A stretch of 64,000 bases of DNA from Heterobasidion occidentale. Taxonomy: Eukaryota; Basidiomycota; Agaricomycetes; Russulales; Bondarzewiaceae. Location of the stretch: contig JBCAQO010000002.1 of NCBI GenBank assembly GCA_039111635.1, positions 1,984,001 to 2,048,000 of the forward strand, in the 5' to 3' direction. The position numbers and the translations under genes were made by a program. The notes under the pieces are model-generated. The model saw only the letters and a program-made list of their open reading frames with translations. It did not search any database and was not told the DNA's origin. This document shows, piece after piece, positions 1 to 11,900 of this stretch; position 1 is the first letter of the stretch, and each line of letters opens with the position of its first letter.

Positions 1-2822
1 AGCACACTCGCCAGATTGCTCAATGACCTAGGACGCTTGTGATGCGGAGCAGGACGTAGCAGCAGAGCCTCGCGATGCAGTGAGACGGCCTCTTCAAGGT
101 CACGCTGTTGACCCTTCTGGTCAAATCTACTTGACAGAACAAGCGCCAGGCTATTCAACAGCATCGGACGATCGGCATGTGGGGCGGGTCGGGACACAAG
201 CGCATCCCGAACGAGGAGTATTGCCTCCTCGAGGATATCCAGCTGACTCTCCTCCTTGAAGAGGATGTGCAGCGTTGTTGCCAGATTGCTCAGCGACTTG
301 GGACGACTTGAGTGTGAAGCAGAATGGAGCGCAAGGGCTTCGCGGTAGAGCACGGTTGCCTCTTGAAGATCAGCGATTTGGCCTTTTTCTTCGAACCTTC
401 TGATGAGCACATTTGCTAGGTTGTGCAGTGACATTGAGTGATCGGAATGTGGTGCGGGAGAGAGCGAAAGCGCTTCCCGCAAAAGCAGGACCGCCTCGGC
501 GGCATCATCCAGATCAGCTTTCTGTTCAAACCTTGTCGCGAGTGCATTCGCTAGACTGTTCAAGGACTTCGGACGGGTGGGATGGGGAGCAGGATGGAGC
601 AAGAGAGCTTTCCTGTAGAGAACGATCGCCTCTTCAAGGTCGTCGATGTGACCTCTCTCCTCGAATTGCTTTGAAAGCGCAGTCCCCAGATTGTTCAATA
701 GGTTCGAATGGTTCGCTTGTGGGAAAGGACACAGCATGAGAGCTTCTCTGAGCAGCGAGATCGCCTCTTCGAGGTCGGCCAGTTGACATCTTTGCTCGAA
801 TCGATTTTGAAGTGAACCCGCTAAGTTGCTCAAAGATATCGCACGGGAAGAATTTGGAGCAGGAAAGAGCGCCAAAGCGCTTCTGTGAAGCTCAATTGCT
901 TCATCGAGGTCCTCCGCTCGACCGCCATGCTCATAACGCTCGGAGAGCATATTTGCAAGATTGTCCAGAAGTTTCGGATGGTCCGAATGTGATGCAGGAC
1001 ACAGCATGACGGCCTCCCTGACAAGCGAGATCGCCTCTTCCAAGTCAACCAGCCGGCGACACTGCTCAACTCTCGTCATCAGCAATTTCGCCAGCCTGTT
1101 CAAAAAGTCCCAGCGCCCAGGATCAGGAGCGGGACGGAGCGTGAGAGTTTCCCGGCGGAGCAAGATTGCCTCTTCCAGGTCGTCCAATTTCCTGTTCTTT
1201 TCGAAACGAACTGAAACGGCATCCGCGAGGTTGTTCAAGAGCATAGGATAGGCGGCATGCGGCGCAGCACAGAGGACGAGGGCCTCCCTGAGAAGCGAGA
1301 TGGCTCTTCCAAGGTCGTCCAATTCACCTTCCTGCTCGAATCGACCCCAGAGCGCATTCACCAAGTTACTCAGCACCATTGGGCGGATGGGATGTGGAGC
1401 GGGAACAAGCCTAAGGGCTTCCCTGCAAAGTTTGACTGCCCTTTCCATGTCACCCCTCTGCCCCTTCTTCTCGGATCGCATCGAAAGAGCACTGGCCAAG
1501 TCGGCCAGCAATTTCGGGCGACCACGATGCGTGGCAGGGAGAAACATCAGGTGTTCTTCATGAAGAGCTATACACTCCTCGAGGTCGAATTCGCGGCCTG
1601 TCTCCTCGAAAAAATCACAGCGCCATTCAGCCAGCCGGCCGAGTACCTCATGATACTGGGGAGCATCCACGCTGAACAAGGTGCGGATGCTTCGATAGAA
1701 GAGCAGACATGCAGCGTCGAGATCCTCTGCCTGGCGTAATGTCTGGAATTGCCTCACGACGGTCTGACCTCGCTCGAACGATTCCCGCGCCTCTGCTTGC
1801 ATCGCAGACCGCTGAGCGCTGGTACGGACTGCTTCGGCAACGTCATGGGCGCGACCCTCCAAGATGTACCTGATCACGAGAGCAGCCGAAAGTATCCCTA
1901 GCAGGTGTGAATGGATGGGATGAGATGGTGCCTGAAGGCGCAGTCCTTCCTGAGCGACTGAAATCGCTTCGTCCAAAGACGAGCTTGTCGTGTGTGAAAG
2001 TTGTGCAAGAGAAGAGCGTTCGCAAAGAGATACATCGACGTCAATCGCTTGACATCTGACAAGCCACGCTGTCGAACAGCCTGACGACACAGCGAGATCG
2101 CAGAATTGAGTTTTGAGACCGGTGCAACCTGGCCAAAGCTATTTAAAACATAACCCAGGCCCTCTGCTGCTTGACCTTCGTTGTTGAGAACTTTCGCGAT
2201 GGACGATGACACATCAGGCTATGAAACTCATTAATCAAAGCTAGCGTTGAAACAGGATGGATGCTTGCCTCTGTCCGCCTCTCCTGTGCGACATCGCTTT
2301 CGTGACAGCCAGTCTCCTCCAGGGCATCTGTGATGACTTTCACAGCACCATTCAAAGCCGCGTCATGTCCCGTCCAAACATATTTGACGACCAAGACGAG
2401 GGCAAAGTCTTTCGTTGAATCTCGATAAGGGATACAATCCTTATCTGTAGACTGAGAATTGCGCGCTTCGCGGAGGAGATCCAGAGTCGTCTCGAGTGAC
2501 GACAACTGACTTTTCTGCTTCCATTCCTGCACAATCGAGTACGAAAGTGCGTCGAGCGCGTCCGCGTCGCAAACTTGGCCTTCGATGATATCGTCCTCGG
2601 AGAGTTCAGAGGCCCCTTCTGCCTAGAGATCACCGTGAGGACAAGAGATGGCACTCACAACGCGCAGATACTCACGGACGGTTCTGCTTCCGACTTGACT
2701 GGACGACTCAGTTGCGGTGACTACCACGAGGGGGATGCTTAACGCACTGTAGCGCTACACATGACTGCGGCCATAGATGTGTCTTTCCCTGACGGATCAC
2801 CCTGTGCATGTGTCCCTGACAT
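1..2822 (-). CDS. TPR-repeat protein, 3' end beyond window
   Basis: The minus strand encodes a tetratricopeptide-repeat protein that is still open at base 1, so the C-terminus is missing. From about 1740 to 1 the repeats recur every 135 bp (45 residues), each of the form D-L-E-E-A-I-x-L-x-R-E-A-L ... P-A-P-H ... R-P-x-x-L-x-N-L-A. One unit near 500 has a three-residue insertion. The N-terminal part (2640-1900) has looser repeats. A likely start is the ATG at 2822, with a GT..AG intron at about 2687-2635, but the 5' end is not secure. The frame must be shifted by one base near 2215-2230 and near 2005 to keep the repeat register. Similar shifts occur in essential genes of this window, so I read them as sequence error rather than decay. 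Agaricomycetes carry many such TPR proteins, often with a C-terminal CHAT domain, which would lie outside this window. Function unknown; TPRs bind partner proteins. Confidence 0.75.
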
Positions 2823-3349
2823 TGGCGAGGGGTGTGGGTTATATGCAATGAAAGACTGATTGGGATCGGAAATGAGGAGATGCGCTTAGAGCTGGTTGGA
2901 CTCGGGAGGGTGCGCAATACTGTAAGTCCACGATGCGAATGGCCTATCATGCGCGGCCGGGCGGCGGCGTGATTTCCCCATATATCTTGGGCGCCAGTGT
3001 TGGTGGAGAGGAAAGCACACACTGCACATACGAATCCAGGGCCGTCACGATCATAATGGTCTCTATGGGGTCCGGGATCGTGTAGTCACAGAAATATTCG
3101 TACTTGTATCGTTTTGCGTCGGCGGGCGACGCTCGATACTCACAGAGTCAGACTTGGGGATGTAGAGGAAACGAACTACAAAGAGTTGTCGAGGAGTTGT
3201 CGAGGACTCAAGCAAAGGACAAAGGCCCGCTGGAAGCGTGAGAATCGAAAGATCTCTGTCCTGAACACGCTCACGCTGCGCGGAATACAACTATACATCA
3301 TTTTTTTCTATCAAGAAACATGAACGGTCTCTTGCCCAGAACATACACA
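2823..3349. other. Intergenic, no gene seen
   Basis: Upstream region of the TPR gene. Only short ORFs without recognisable domains were seen, and no RNA gene or repeat was recognised. Confidence 0.5.
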
Positions 3350-4310
3350 CTCACCGCTCCGCCCCGCCACGCCCACCACCACCCCCTGCGCCGCTCGCTG
3401 CATCGCCGCGCCTCCGCTCCCGTGCCCACGCGCGCCAGAGCATCGCCCACCCGAATCGCTCGCGGCCCGCGTCCGTCTCGGGACCCACAGCGCGTGGCGA
3501 GCACGGCGTCCAGCGTGAGGTGTTTACAGGGGTCGGGCTCAGTACTGGTGACCGGTGAGCAGGAGGGACGAAGGGCGCAGAGCGCGGCGTACCGTCGTGC
3601 GTGCGTGATGGCGATCAGCTCCGCTTGCTCCATGCCGCGGAGCGCGCCCTCGTCGCCCTTGAACGAAAACTTCACGAGCACGCCGTGGTACGGCACTTGC
3701 CCACACAATCCTTCCGACCATCCGCGATGTCAGCACACAAGACACGGGGACGCACCAAAGAGAAGAGCAAGCGCCTTGACGACCGCATGCCTGCATGCAC
3801 ATCCACGGCAGCGCCCGCACATCCTCCACGTCGTCCCCGAATGCGCCCCGCGACGCCGCGCCCCACGTTGTCCTCCACCGCGTCCTCAACGCGCTGCCCG
3901 CCGTGCATCTTGTTGATCAGCTGCACACCACATCACGCTGTCAGCGCGCCGCACACCCTCTGAGACAAAAATAAGAAATCAAAGTTGAGGGAGGAGATAG
4001 GGGGGGGGATACTCACGCTGTCGAGATCGCTCGCGCCGAGCCGCTCGACGCGCTCTCGCGCAGGTGCTCCTTCACGAACTGCACCGCGCGCACCGCGTCC
4101 GCATCCGACAGCGCGATCGCGTGCTCAGCGGCTTCGACGGCAGCGCTGGTGCCGTCCAGTCAGCAAAATCGGGCGTCACACTCGGGGCGCAGCGGTCGAG
4201 TGCACCTATATTGTCGCTCACAACCTTGCCATTGATGAGCACCGCGACCCTCCACGCGAACACGTCCATCACGTCCTTCATTACGCCCGACGCGAAGTTC
4301 TTCACCACGG
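3350..4310 (-). pseudogene. Decayed partial copy of YME2 3' part
   Basis: This stretch is a truncated, diverged copy of the 3' half of the YME2 gene found at 8952-12323. Blocks align in the same order and strand. 4072-4308 matches the end of the parental exon ending at 10165 (V-K-N-F-A ... D-V-M-D-V-F-A). 4016-4150 matches the exon 9912-10081. 3670-3920 matches 9582-9827 (G-G-Q-R-V-E-D-A-V-E-D). 3600-3700 matches 9480-9582 (F-K-G-D-E-G-A-L-R-G-M-E-Q-A-E-L-I-A-I). At nucleotide level the best block, around 3608-3700, looks roughly nine-tenths identical. Reading frames are broken by stops and shifts. The 66-nt parental exon 9327-9392 appears to be missing, and nothing upstream of the parental ATPase-distal exons is present, so the copy lacks the RRM, membrane segment and P-loop. 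It looks like a non-functional segmental duplicate. Confidence 0.75.
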
Positions 4311-4812
4311 CAGCGTGCCTACTGCGGCATCCGCGGCCCCATTCATGTGTTCGCCTCCCTTCTCCTACGGGTCTCCTTCTCCATCACGTCGTTGGCTGCG
4401 TAGTCCGCACGGGTGGAGAACAGAGGGAGCAAGGTCGTATTTTCAATCAAGGCGTATGCGTACATGACGAGGAACGAGATGCTGTTATAGACTAGTGTGA
4501 CATAGCACCATCGGGAACAACTCCGATGTACATTCTTATTGCATTGGTCTTGGTATTGTGGGCCACACACGATAGATGTTCGTTGGGCAAGTGCTATGCC
4601 CCGCAGGCAACTGGTGTCAATGGCTTCAAAGGAGCAGCCGCATTTGTGTCTGTGGGCTAGGACAATCGATTGCTGTAATATAGAGGATAGAGATACAAAA
4701 AGACGACCAGCGCCAGGGTCAATATATAGAGCAGAAAATCACGGATTTTTGTTACACATTCACAAGTCTCGTTATTGGTATTCGAGAGGTATTACGCGGA
4801 AGATGTTGGCAC
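4311..4812. other. Intergenic, nothing recognised
   Basis: Lies between the YME2 fragment and the stop codon of the next minus-strand gene. No convincing ORF, repeat or RNA gene was seen. Confidence 0.5.
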
Positions 4813-6355
4813 CTAAGGACACCGGAGGATGGGCATGATAGCCCCTTTGGATACGAAGGTGTACCCAATGAGAACATAATCGTCCGGGTTTTCGACTTGG
4901 TAGGGTCCAGTCTAGCGAAGGTGGGTTGATCAACTTATGGATATACATCAATGCATCATGGTTGACGTACCGATAGAAGTTGATAAACATGCTTGGCAAT
5001 TGACCTCATCAGCCTCTTCAAGTCCGTTGAGTGTGTTGTTGCAAGTTGCTTGTCCAAGTCAGGCTTTGCGGTGTCGTAAATCTGTTAGCAATGAAGATTG
5101 ATTGAGCGCCCTTCAAGAGACAGGCGGGTAGAAGACAATGTACCCAGATCTTCAACTGTAAAGTTTGACGATCTCCTAGAGGTGATGGATGGTTCGAATT
5201 CATGGCCAAACCGTGTCCCTGTTTAGCACGTCCCAGAGACACACCGATGGCACCATCATCGCAATTGAAGAAGGTTGGGGATGGGAGAGGGTTCTTAGAA
5301 CGCTCTTGGAGTGTCCGCTTCGTCCTGTCATAGGGTATGAATAATTTTTGCTTGACGATGTGTACGGGAGGGTTGGAGTTGTACGGCGCCGACTTGATCA
5401 CAGGGTCCGAAGGGTCCTGGAACGGAAGCGACTTTACGCTTTCTTTACCGAACGTCTCCTCCAGATATGTTCCAGACTGCCGATTGTCCTCGAAGTAGGA
5501 CGGGGCTGCCTGTAGGGATGAGAAGATACAATCAAGATGTCGTGGTAGAATTGGTGAATTAGGAAGACCTGTTTTTCAGTGTGGGCCATCAGCTCGTTCA
5601 TAGGCACATGCAGACCTGAAGGTAATAGGTCATAGGCCCATCAAAATACAAAGATCTGGAAAAGGAATCTCACCTTGAGTGCCAGTCATTTCGACGTCAC
5701 CACTTATACCCGACTGTGCAGGCTGGTGTGGGATATATCCACCTAGGAGTGATTGAGACCTAGCGATAGAACTTGATTATTGAAAACCTCACTCGATGAA
5801 GCATCAGCTGCGTCTTGATGGAAGCTGACGCTCGAGGAGCAGGAAGATCTATAGTACATGTATTGATGATCCATATCACCATCGCGGTGCACAGTCGATT
5901 CCACAGGCGATATGAGATGATAGTCTTGATGTAGCATGGCGTCTGTGAGCATTGGGGAAAATGATCATAGACACCTTGAAGGGAATACTCGCCATTGTGA
6001 AAATTCACATGATGCGCCAGCCTTTGTGTAAGATGTTGTGACAAACCTACTAGACGGTCTGGATCAATACTCAGCGAGCAGAATTGGTATAAAACAACAG
6101 AGTCATAGATATCGACGCACAGCGTGAACCAGAATCTACTGCACTGATAATGCTCTGTGTTCCATAGCCTGGTGAGCGACCATGACTAACGTCATATGTC
6201 ATTTGGACATGAGATGGAGGGTCCTAGTACTGGGTAGATGACTCTAGAAGGGCATTATGCTGGCAATGAATACTGTCTGGCAGATCGAGGGGGACATATT
6301 CCCTTGTCACGTCGTGCGATAATTCTTGCATGTTTCTATCAGCTTCGTCGTTCAT
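4813..6355 (-). CDS. Hypothetical protein, nine exons, 365 aa
   Basis: I do not recognise this protein. A clean model is complement(4813..4911, 4971..5081, 5144..5509, 5569..5615, 5674..5742, 5793..5942, 5993..6058, 6121..6185, 6231..6355). All exons join in frame without any correction and give 365 residues. Introns are 45-62 nt. The one at 5943-5992 uses a GC donor (GCGAGT..CAG), the others GT. The N-terminal half is polar and low in hydrophobics. The C-terminal half holds a better structured block (F-F-N-C-D-D-G-A-I-G-V-S-L, then P-L-G-D-R-Q-T-L-Q-L-K-I-W). That block faintly resembles expanded Agaricomycete hypothetical proteins with a D-G-x-x-G-V-S/T-L ... I-x-L-x-W-P-G-Y pattern; this is an impression, not a search. 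No signal peptide or membrane segment. The start is the first ATG of the open frame; an upstream exon is possible. Confidence 0.7.
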
Positions 6356-6850
6356 AAGAGTGAGGGTGATGAGGAGATACGTACAGAGAATGCAAAGCCA
6401 GCTAGTTTATATTAGGACTGCAGGTTCAGAGCTGTAGAAAAGAATCAAGCTTCGAAGGAACCACCGGACCCTGTGGAGATGAGTGTCAACTTTGAGAAGT
6501 GTAGGCGCGCTCAACGTTCAATGTTCAACTTTGATGAGAGTCCGAATAGTTTGATTCCAGTGCTGCAGCCTGAAAATGACACTGACAGCTCGCCGCCATC
6601 CTACGGGTAATTTAAAGCCCGACCGCGACAATCCAACACACATCCTTCGGACGCGGCCTGGCACCATTGTGAATTCTGCAATCTCGTCTGCAGCGGTTCC
6701 TCGCACCCTCGTCATCGTCCCTGAAGTCCTTTGACAAGTTCTCGGGACCCACATATCGTAGCCTGTGGCCTTTCTCAAGGCTAACGCGGACGCGGGCCCT
6801 TGCCTCGGCCCTTCCCCGGCCCTGCCCGTGCCCTGCTCCAAACCGAATGC

Positions 6851-6879
6851 GCGGCCTCCTTCGCGAGTGCATCAAGCAT
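6851..6879 (-). repeat. 29-nt dispersed repeat, copy 1 of 2
   Basis: Almost identical to 7694-7722. On the minus strand both read M-L-D-A-L-A-K-E-A-A. The two copies bracket the 70-80 bp repeat block, so they may be relics of a duplicated coding segment. No complete gene surrounds either copy. Confidence 0.6.
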
Positions 6880-6907
6880 GGAGGTACGTACATACTGCTT
6901 CGCTACG

Positions 6908-7165
6908 AACTCGAATTTCCTAATGCAGACGCACAGCCTCAACCTATCCCTCTCCCAAGTTTCTCCGCGACTCCCGAAGCCGGATTTCTTAATGCAGACG
7001 CACAGCCTCCATCTATCCCAAGTTTCCCCCAACGCAAACCCCTGCGACTCCAGAAGCCGGACCCCCAATGCAGACGCACAGCCTCAACCTATCCCAGTCC
7101 TATCCCTTTCTAAGTTTCTCCGCGACTCCCGAAGCCGGATTTCTTGAGGCAGACGCACAGCCTCG
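6908..7165. repeat. Four imperfect direct repeats of 70-80 bp
   Basis: The core GCAGACGCACAGCCTC occurs at about 6925, 6994, 7070 and 7149, with spacings of 69, 76 and 79 bp. Between cores the text TTTCTCCGCGACTCCCGAAG and GCCGGA recurs. The copies are diverged and no gene model uses them. Confidence 0.75.
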
Positions 7166-7693
7166 GTTCTTCTCTAACGCAAACGTCTACAGTACTGCTT
7201 CGCCAGGACCTGCCAGGACCTGCCAGGACCCATGAAAGCCTATGAGGTCCGCCAAGCCGGATGAAGCTCACCTGTATGATCCTGGGACGGGGACACGGGC
7301 GCGCGATAGCGTCGCGGTGGGAAGATTTTTTTGGGGTTTGAGGGGCAGATTCTGGCCCACAGTATGATTTTTTGGCAGGGGTTTAGGACGCTCAGAGCCG
7401 CGTGGGGACTCCGTCGTTCACGGTGCGTGTTTTCTGTTCTTATTTCCATTTTCCCATCCCTTTACACTTCGGCGACCGCTGCTTCATAGCAGGATTTGCT
7501 CACGGCCTTGGGGTGTCGTACGAGTATACGTTACACAGGCTCTTGATAGTCGGGCATCTTCTCATTGTCTGTCGTTTTTTGCGTTTCTCTCCAAGTCCTC
7601 AAAGCCACCGCGGACCCTCTCCCCCGGTGGTAGCGCGGGAGCGGGCCGTCGGCGAGCGGCGCGGGGACGGCCCCGCCTGAGATCCACAGATCC

Positions 7694-7722
7694 GCGGCCT
7701 CCTTCGCAAGTGCATCGAGCAT
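7694..7722 (-). repeat. 29-nt dispersed repeat, copy 2 of 2
   Basis: Partner of 6851-6879, differing at a few positions, same orientation. Confidence 0.6.
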
Positions 7723-8160
7723 CGCAGTGCCCGTGCCCGGTCATCCAGCCGGTCATCCTGCCACTCACCTTGCCGCTCGTCTTGCCGCTGAGTCGTCCGT
7801 CACTCTCAATACTTCTCCCAACGCTGGTTCCAATGCTGGTCCTGCCGTTCTTCCCGCTAGTGTTCTTTGAGAAAGCTGCACGGCGTAATTCACACCAAGG
7901 GAAGGCCATCAACTAGACACACTACATATACATAACGCGATATGACGCACAAAGCTGTGAGAACGGACAAAGAAAACAAGTAATAGGGACGCACGTACCT
8001 CAGAGTCCTCCACACCCCTCTTCAGGTGTGTCCAAAGGTGCTTGTCACATCTGGGCTGGGTACACACGAGGGGGGCGGCGCCCGACACCGGAAGATGCGT
8101 GTACGCATGTACGGCGAGATCACTGTTGCGGAGATGGGATATAGGGCAGAACAGGCATGT

Positions 8161-8243
8161 GAATGGGCGCCGAATATGAATGGGCAATGAATGTGAATGG
8201 GCACCGAATGTGAATGGGCGCCGAATGTGAATAGGCGCTGAAT
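8161..8243. repeat. 17-bp tandem repeat, about five units
   Basis: The unit GAATGGGCGCCGAATGT is repeated in tandem: four full 17-bp units with one to four differences, then a 15-bp partial unit. It lies in the gene-poor interval. Confidence 0.85.
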
Positions 8244-8951
8244 CCAAGCCCGTCAGCAAGTTCTCAGGCAGCAGCTGGAAGCGTGAATCTCGGTTGTGTC
8301 AGCCAGACATGCACCAAACCCCAGGGAACCAGTTTGCGCATCTTTGACGTGCTGCGATGTGCTTCAATATCCTGATGCCCTAACGGATCGTGATGTTACA
8401 TTCAGATCGAGTTGAGACGATACCTCTTATTTAGTGGTGGTTCCCGCACGGTTCTCGCTGGTTCTTGCACGCTGTGCAGTGGCGCCCGCAAGGCTGTATC
8501 GGTACCGTAGATTAATCAGAACGGTGTTGTGCACGTTGATGCACAACCTATTGACGGTCGAGAGTGCGGCTCGGCTCACGATTATTGAGGCCACGCCGAT
8601 CTCTGACTGATTCTTCGGATGTGTTTCTCATGCTCACTAAAAGTTTCGCTTCTCCTACTGCGACAGTTCCTGAGACTCAGGCGCGCGGATCAGCCAGCAT
8701 GCCAACCCGGCAGATGGGGTCGCGCATTACGTCCCCGAGGACGACTAATTCCGAAGACGACTGCTCCAACGATGGAGGTGTAAGAACGCAACGAAGGTCC
8801 AAGCACATCGATGCAATGCACACTTGAAACATAAACATATCGAAGGTCATCTCCTGTGTGTCTGCGGGGTTGGAAGACCTTACAAGCAAGAGAAGCACTC
8901 GAAAAATCGATACCCGCGTCAGCACTCTCACACTACTACCGCACGCACTCC

Positions 8952-11900
8952 TCACCCGCCCCGCTTCAGCAGCTTCTTCAGCTCCCCCTCCCGCCTCTCC
9001 ACGCCCTCCACAACACCCTGCGCCGCGCGCATCCGCCGCAGCAAATACGCCGCCCGCCGCTCCCTCGCCGCCACCGCCGCCGACGCGGCCCCTCCGCGGC
9101 CCCAGCGCCACACCTTCGCCCACCCGAAGGACCCACCGGAGGGGTCGGGCGCGAGCGCGCGCAGCGCGCCGAGCTCCGCCTCGCACGCACGGATCGTGTC
9201 CTCCGCGCGCGCGGCGAGCGCGGCGTCCAGCGCGAGGTCCTGCGTCGCCGCGAACACGGCGTCTGTGCGTGCGGGGGTCAGTGCCAGTGCCGGTGCCGGT
9301 GCAAGGGCCCGGGGAGCGGTGCGTACCGTTCGCGAGCCGCCCGAAGACGTGGCGGTACACGGGCTTTCCGGGGCGGATCGCGGCTGCGCGGCCTACGCGC
9401 GTGCGCGACAGACAGCGTGAGCAAGACGCGCACAGAGGGAGGACAAAGGATGGAATGCGCAGAGAGGAGCGCGGCGTACCGTCGTGCGTCGTGATAGCGA
9501 TCAGCTCCGCCTGCTCCATGCCGCGCAGCGCGCCCTCGTCGCCCTTGAACGGGAAGTTCACGAGCACGTCGTGGTACGGCACCTGCGCGCGCGATCTGCG
9601 GCGTCAACACTCAAGAGGCAAGAGACGTGGGGGCAAAGCACGCGCACCTCGCTCGCCTGCGCGAGCGCCTTGACGACCGCCCACGCCTGCACGCGCGTCC
9701 ACGGCAGCGCGCGCGCGTCCTCCGCGTCGTCCCCGAACGCGCCCTTGCGCAGCTCCGCGACGCCGCGCCCCACGATGTCCTCCACCGCGTCCTCGACGCG
9801 CTGCCCGCCACGCACCTTGTGGATCAACTACCCGCCGCAACACGCCGCATCGCGCCGCGAACCGCCCGTCAGCGGTATAATATTAACAAAAAGAGAGAGG
9901 ACGGTGCTCACGCTGGCGAGGTCGCTCGCGCGCCCGCCGAGCCGCTCGACGCGCTCCGTGCGCTCGGCCGTCCACTCGGGCTCCACGCCCGCCTCGCGCA
10001 GGCGCTGCTTCACGAACAGCAGCGCACCCGCCGCGTCCGCGTCCGATAGCGCGATCGCGCTCAGCGGCTTCGCCGGCAGCGCTACCGACGTCGCGTGGCA
10101 TCACGTCAGCCACCACACAGAAAATTGAACCTCCGCGAACATCGGCCGCGCGGCGGGGACGCACCTTTCGCGAGCCGCTTCGAGTGCTCCCGGTTGTCGC
10201 TCACGACGACGACGTGCGCGACGCCGCCCTCGACGAGCGCAGCCGCCCAGCGCGCGAACACGTCCATCACGTCCTCCATCCCGCCCCCCGGCGCGAAGTT
10301 CTTCACCACCACGATCGGCAGCGCGCCCACCGCGTCCGCGTCCGCGTCCACATCCGGTGCAACCGCCGGCAGCGCGTCCACGCGCTCCCCCGCGTCGCGC
10401 GCGGCGCCTCGAGGCGTCGCCGCCTCCAGATCCGCCTCCCACACGCGCTCGTCCCCGACGCCGAGCTCCGCCATCACCCCGCCCCCCGCCACGGCGCCCA
10501 TCCGCGGATCGAACCACGTCCCGCGCGCGATGCGCGCCCTCACCCGCGCGGCCTCCGCCTCCGCCTGCACCGCGCGAGCCTTGCGCGCGCGCGCGCGCTG
10601 CGCACCCGTGCGGCGCGTCGCGGCGGACGCGCGGAGGGCGGTGCCGACGACTTCGAGGAGCTGCGTGGTCTGCTCGGGGAGCGAGGCGCTCAGGCCGGCT
10701 GCGCCGCGCGGCGTCGCATGCGAGAAAAACACGGATCAGGACGAGCGAGAGAGAGAGAGGCAGGGCGCGCACGCACCCTTTTGGCCGATGAGCCCGACGC
10801 TGGCGAGGTCGACGAGGTGGTTGACGGAGTTGAGGAAGGTGAAGACGGGCCAGTAGCCGGTCTGGGCGGCGAGGGCGGCGAGGACGCGGGCGTCGGTGCC
10901 TGCGTGGAGGAGCGGCGCGCAGTCGATCACGAGAGCGGAGCTGGGAGGGGAGGCGGTCGGTCGGTGAGCGGATAAGCAGGAGGGGGGGGGGAGACGCACC
11001 GGTCGATATCTTTTAGAATGCGGCTCAGCATGCGCGACTTGCCGCTCCCCTGCGGGCCGTGCACGAACGCGACCGTGGCTATATAAGAACGTCGAGTCAT
11101 CGAGCGTGTGGAGGACGAGGAGGCGACGTACTGGGGACGTCGGCGAGATAGCGCCTGAGGGCGGCCTCGGCCTCGCGGCGCTCCTGCCAGGCGCCCTCCT
11201 CGTCCACGACGTCGCCGTCCGGGGCGATGTCGAGGGAGAGCGAGAGGCGCTCGAGGGCGTTGCGGCGGAGCCACTTGTAGAGCGTGAACTCTGCGATGGA
11301 CGATCGGTGTCAGCGACGCGGACGACGAGGGGGGGACGCACGGCGGTAGTCGAGCCAGTCCTGCATCTTTGCCTGGACCATGAAGGCGCGGATGGGGTCG
11401 AACACCTAGAGTAGCAAGCGGGTGAGCATGCGGTGAGGGATGCGAAGGGGACGCGGACGGTGTAGGTGAGGGTGCCGAGGAGGAAGACGAGGACGGGGAT
11501 GACGATGCGCGGGTGGGCGGTGGCCCAGTCGCGCAGGGCGTGGGCCTGGACTGCGGGCTGGAAGGCGGTGCGCAGGCGCGTGGAGGACGCGGCGGCGGCG
11601 GCGGGGACCGCGAGGCCGTGGAGGGCGTGCCGGGCGATGACGGCGGCGCGGGTGTCTGCAAAGGTGACGGTGGCGGCGCGGAGGGCGCCGGCGGGGGCGG
11701 GGGCGGGCGGGGCGATGTCGATGATGCGGCCGTAGGGGCGGAGGAGGGCGTAGAGGACCTCTTCGGGGACGTCCGGGCCGTCAAAGGCGACGCGGAGGAG
11801 GGGGGACGCGAAGCGGCGCATGTCCTGGATCGGAGCGGGGGGTCAGCGGGGAGAGAGAGAGGGGGGCGGACGGCGGACCTCGGGCCAGGGGGTGCCGCGG

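Larger units (their letters stand above)
6356..8951. other. Gene-poor, repeat-bearing interval
   Basis: About 2.6 kb without a gene I can support. It contains three repeat structures listed separately (6851-6879 with 7694-7722, 6908-7165, 8161-8243) and a CCTGCCAGGA duplication near 7200-7230. ORFs here look like shadows of the repeats. The right part (8250-8900) shows no domain or repeat. Confidence 0.5.

Noticed and set aside
1976..2026. Intron as explanation for the first TPR frame change
   Set aside because: A 50-nt GT..AAG intron would restore frame but would remove residues that fit the TPR repeat (L-F-A-N-A-L-L-L), so a one-base error is preferred.
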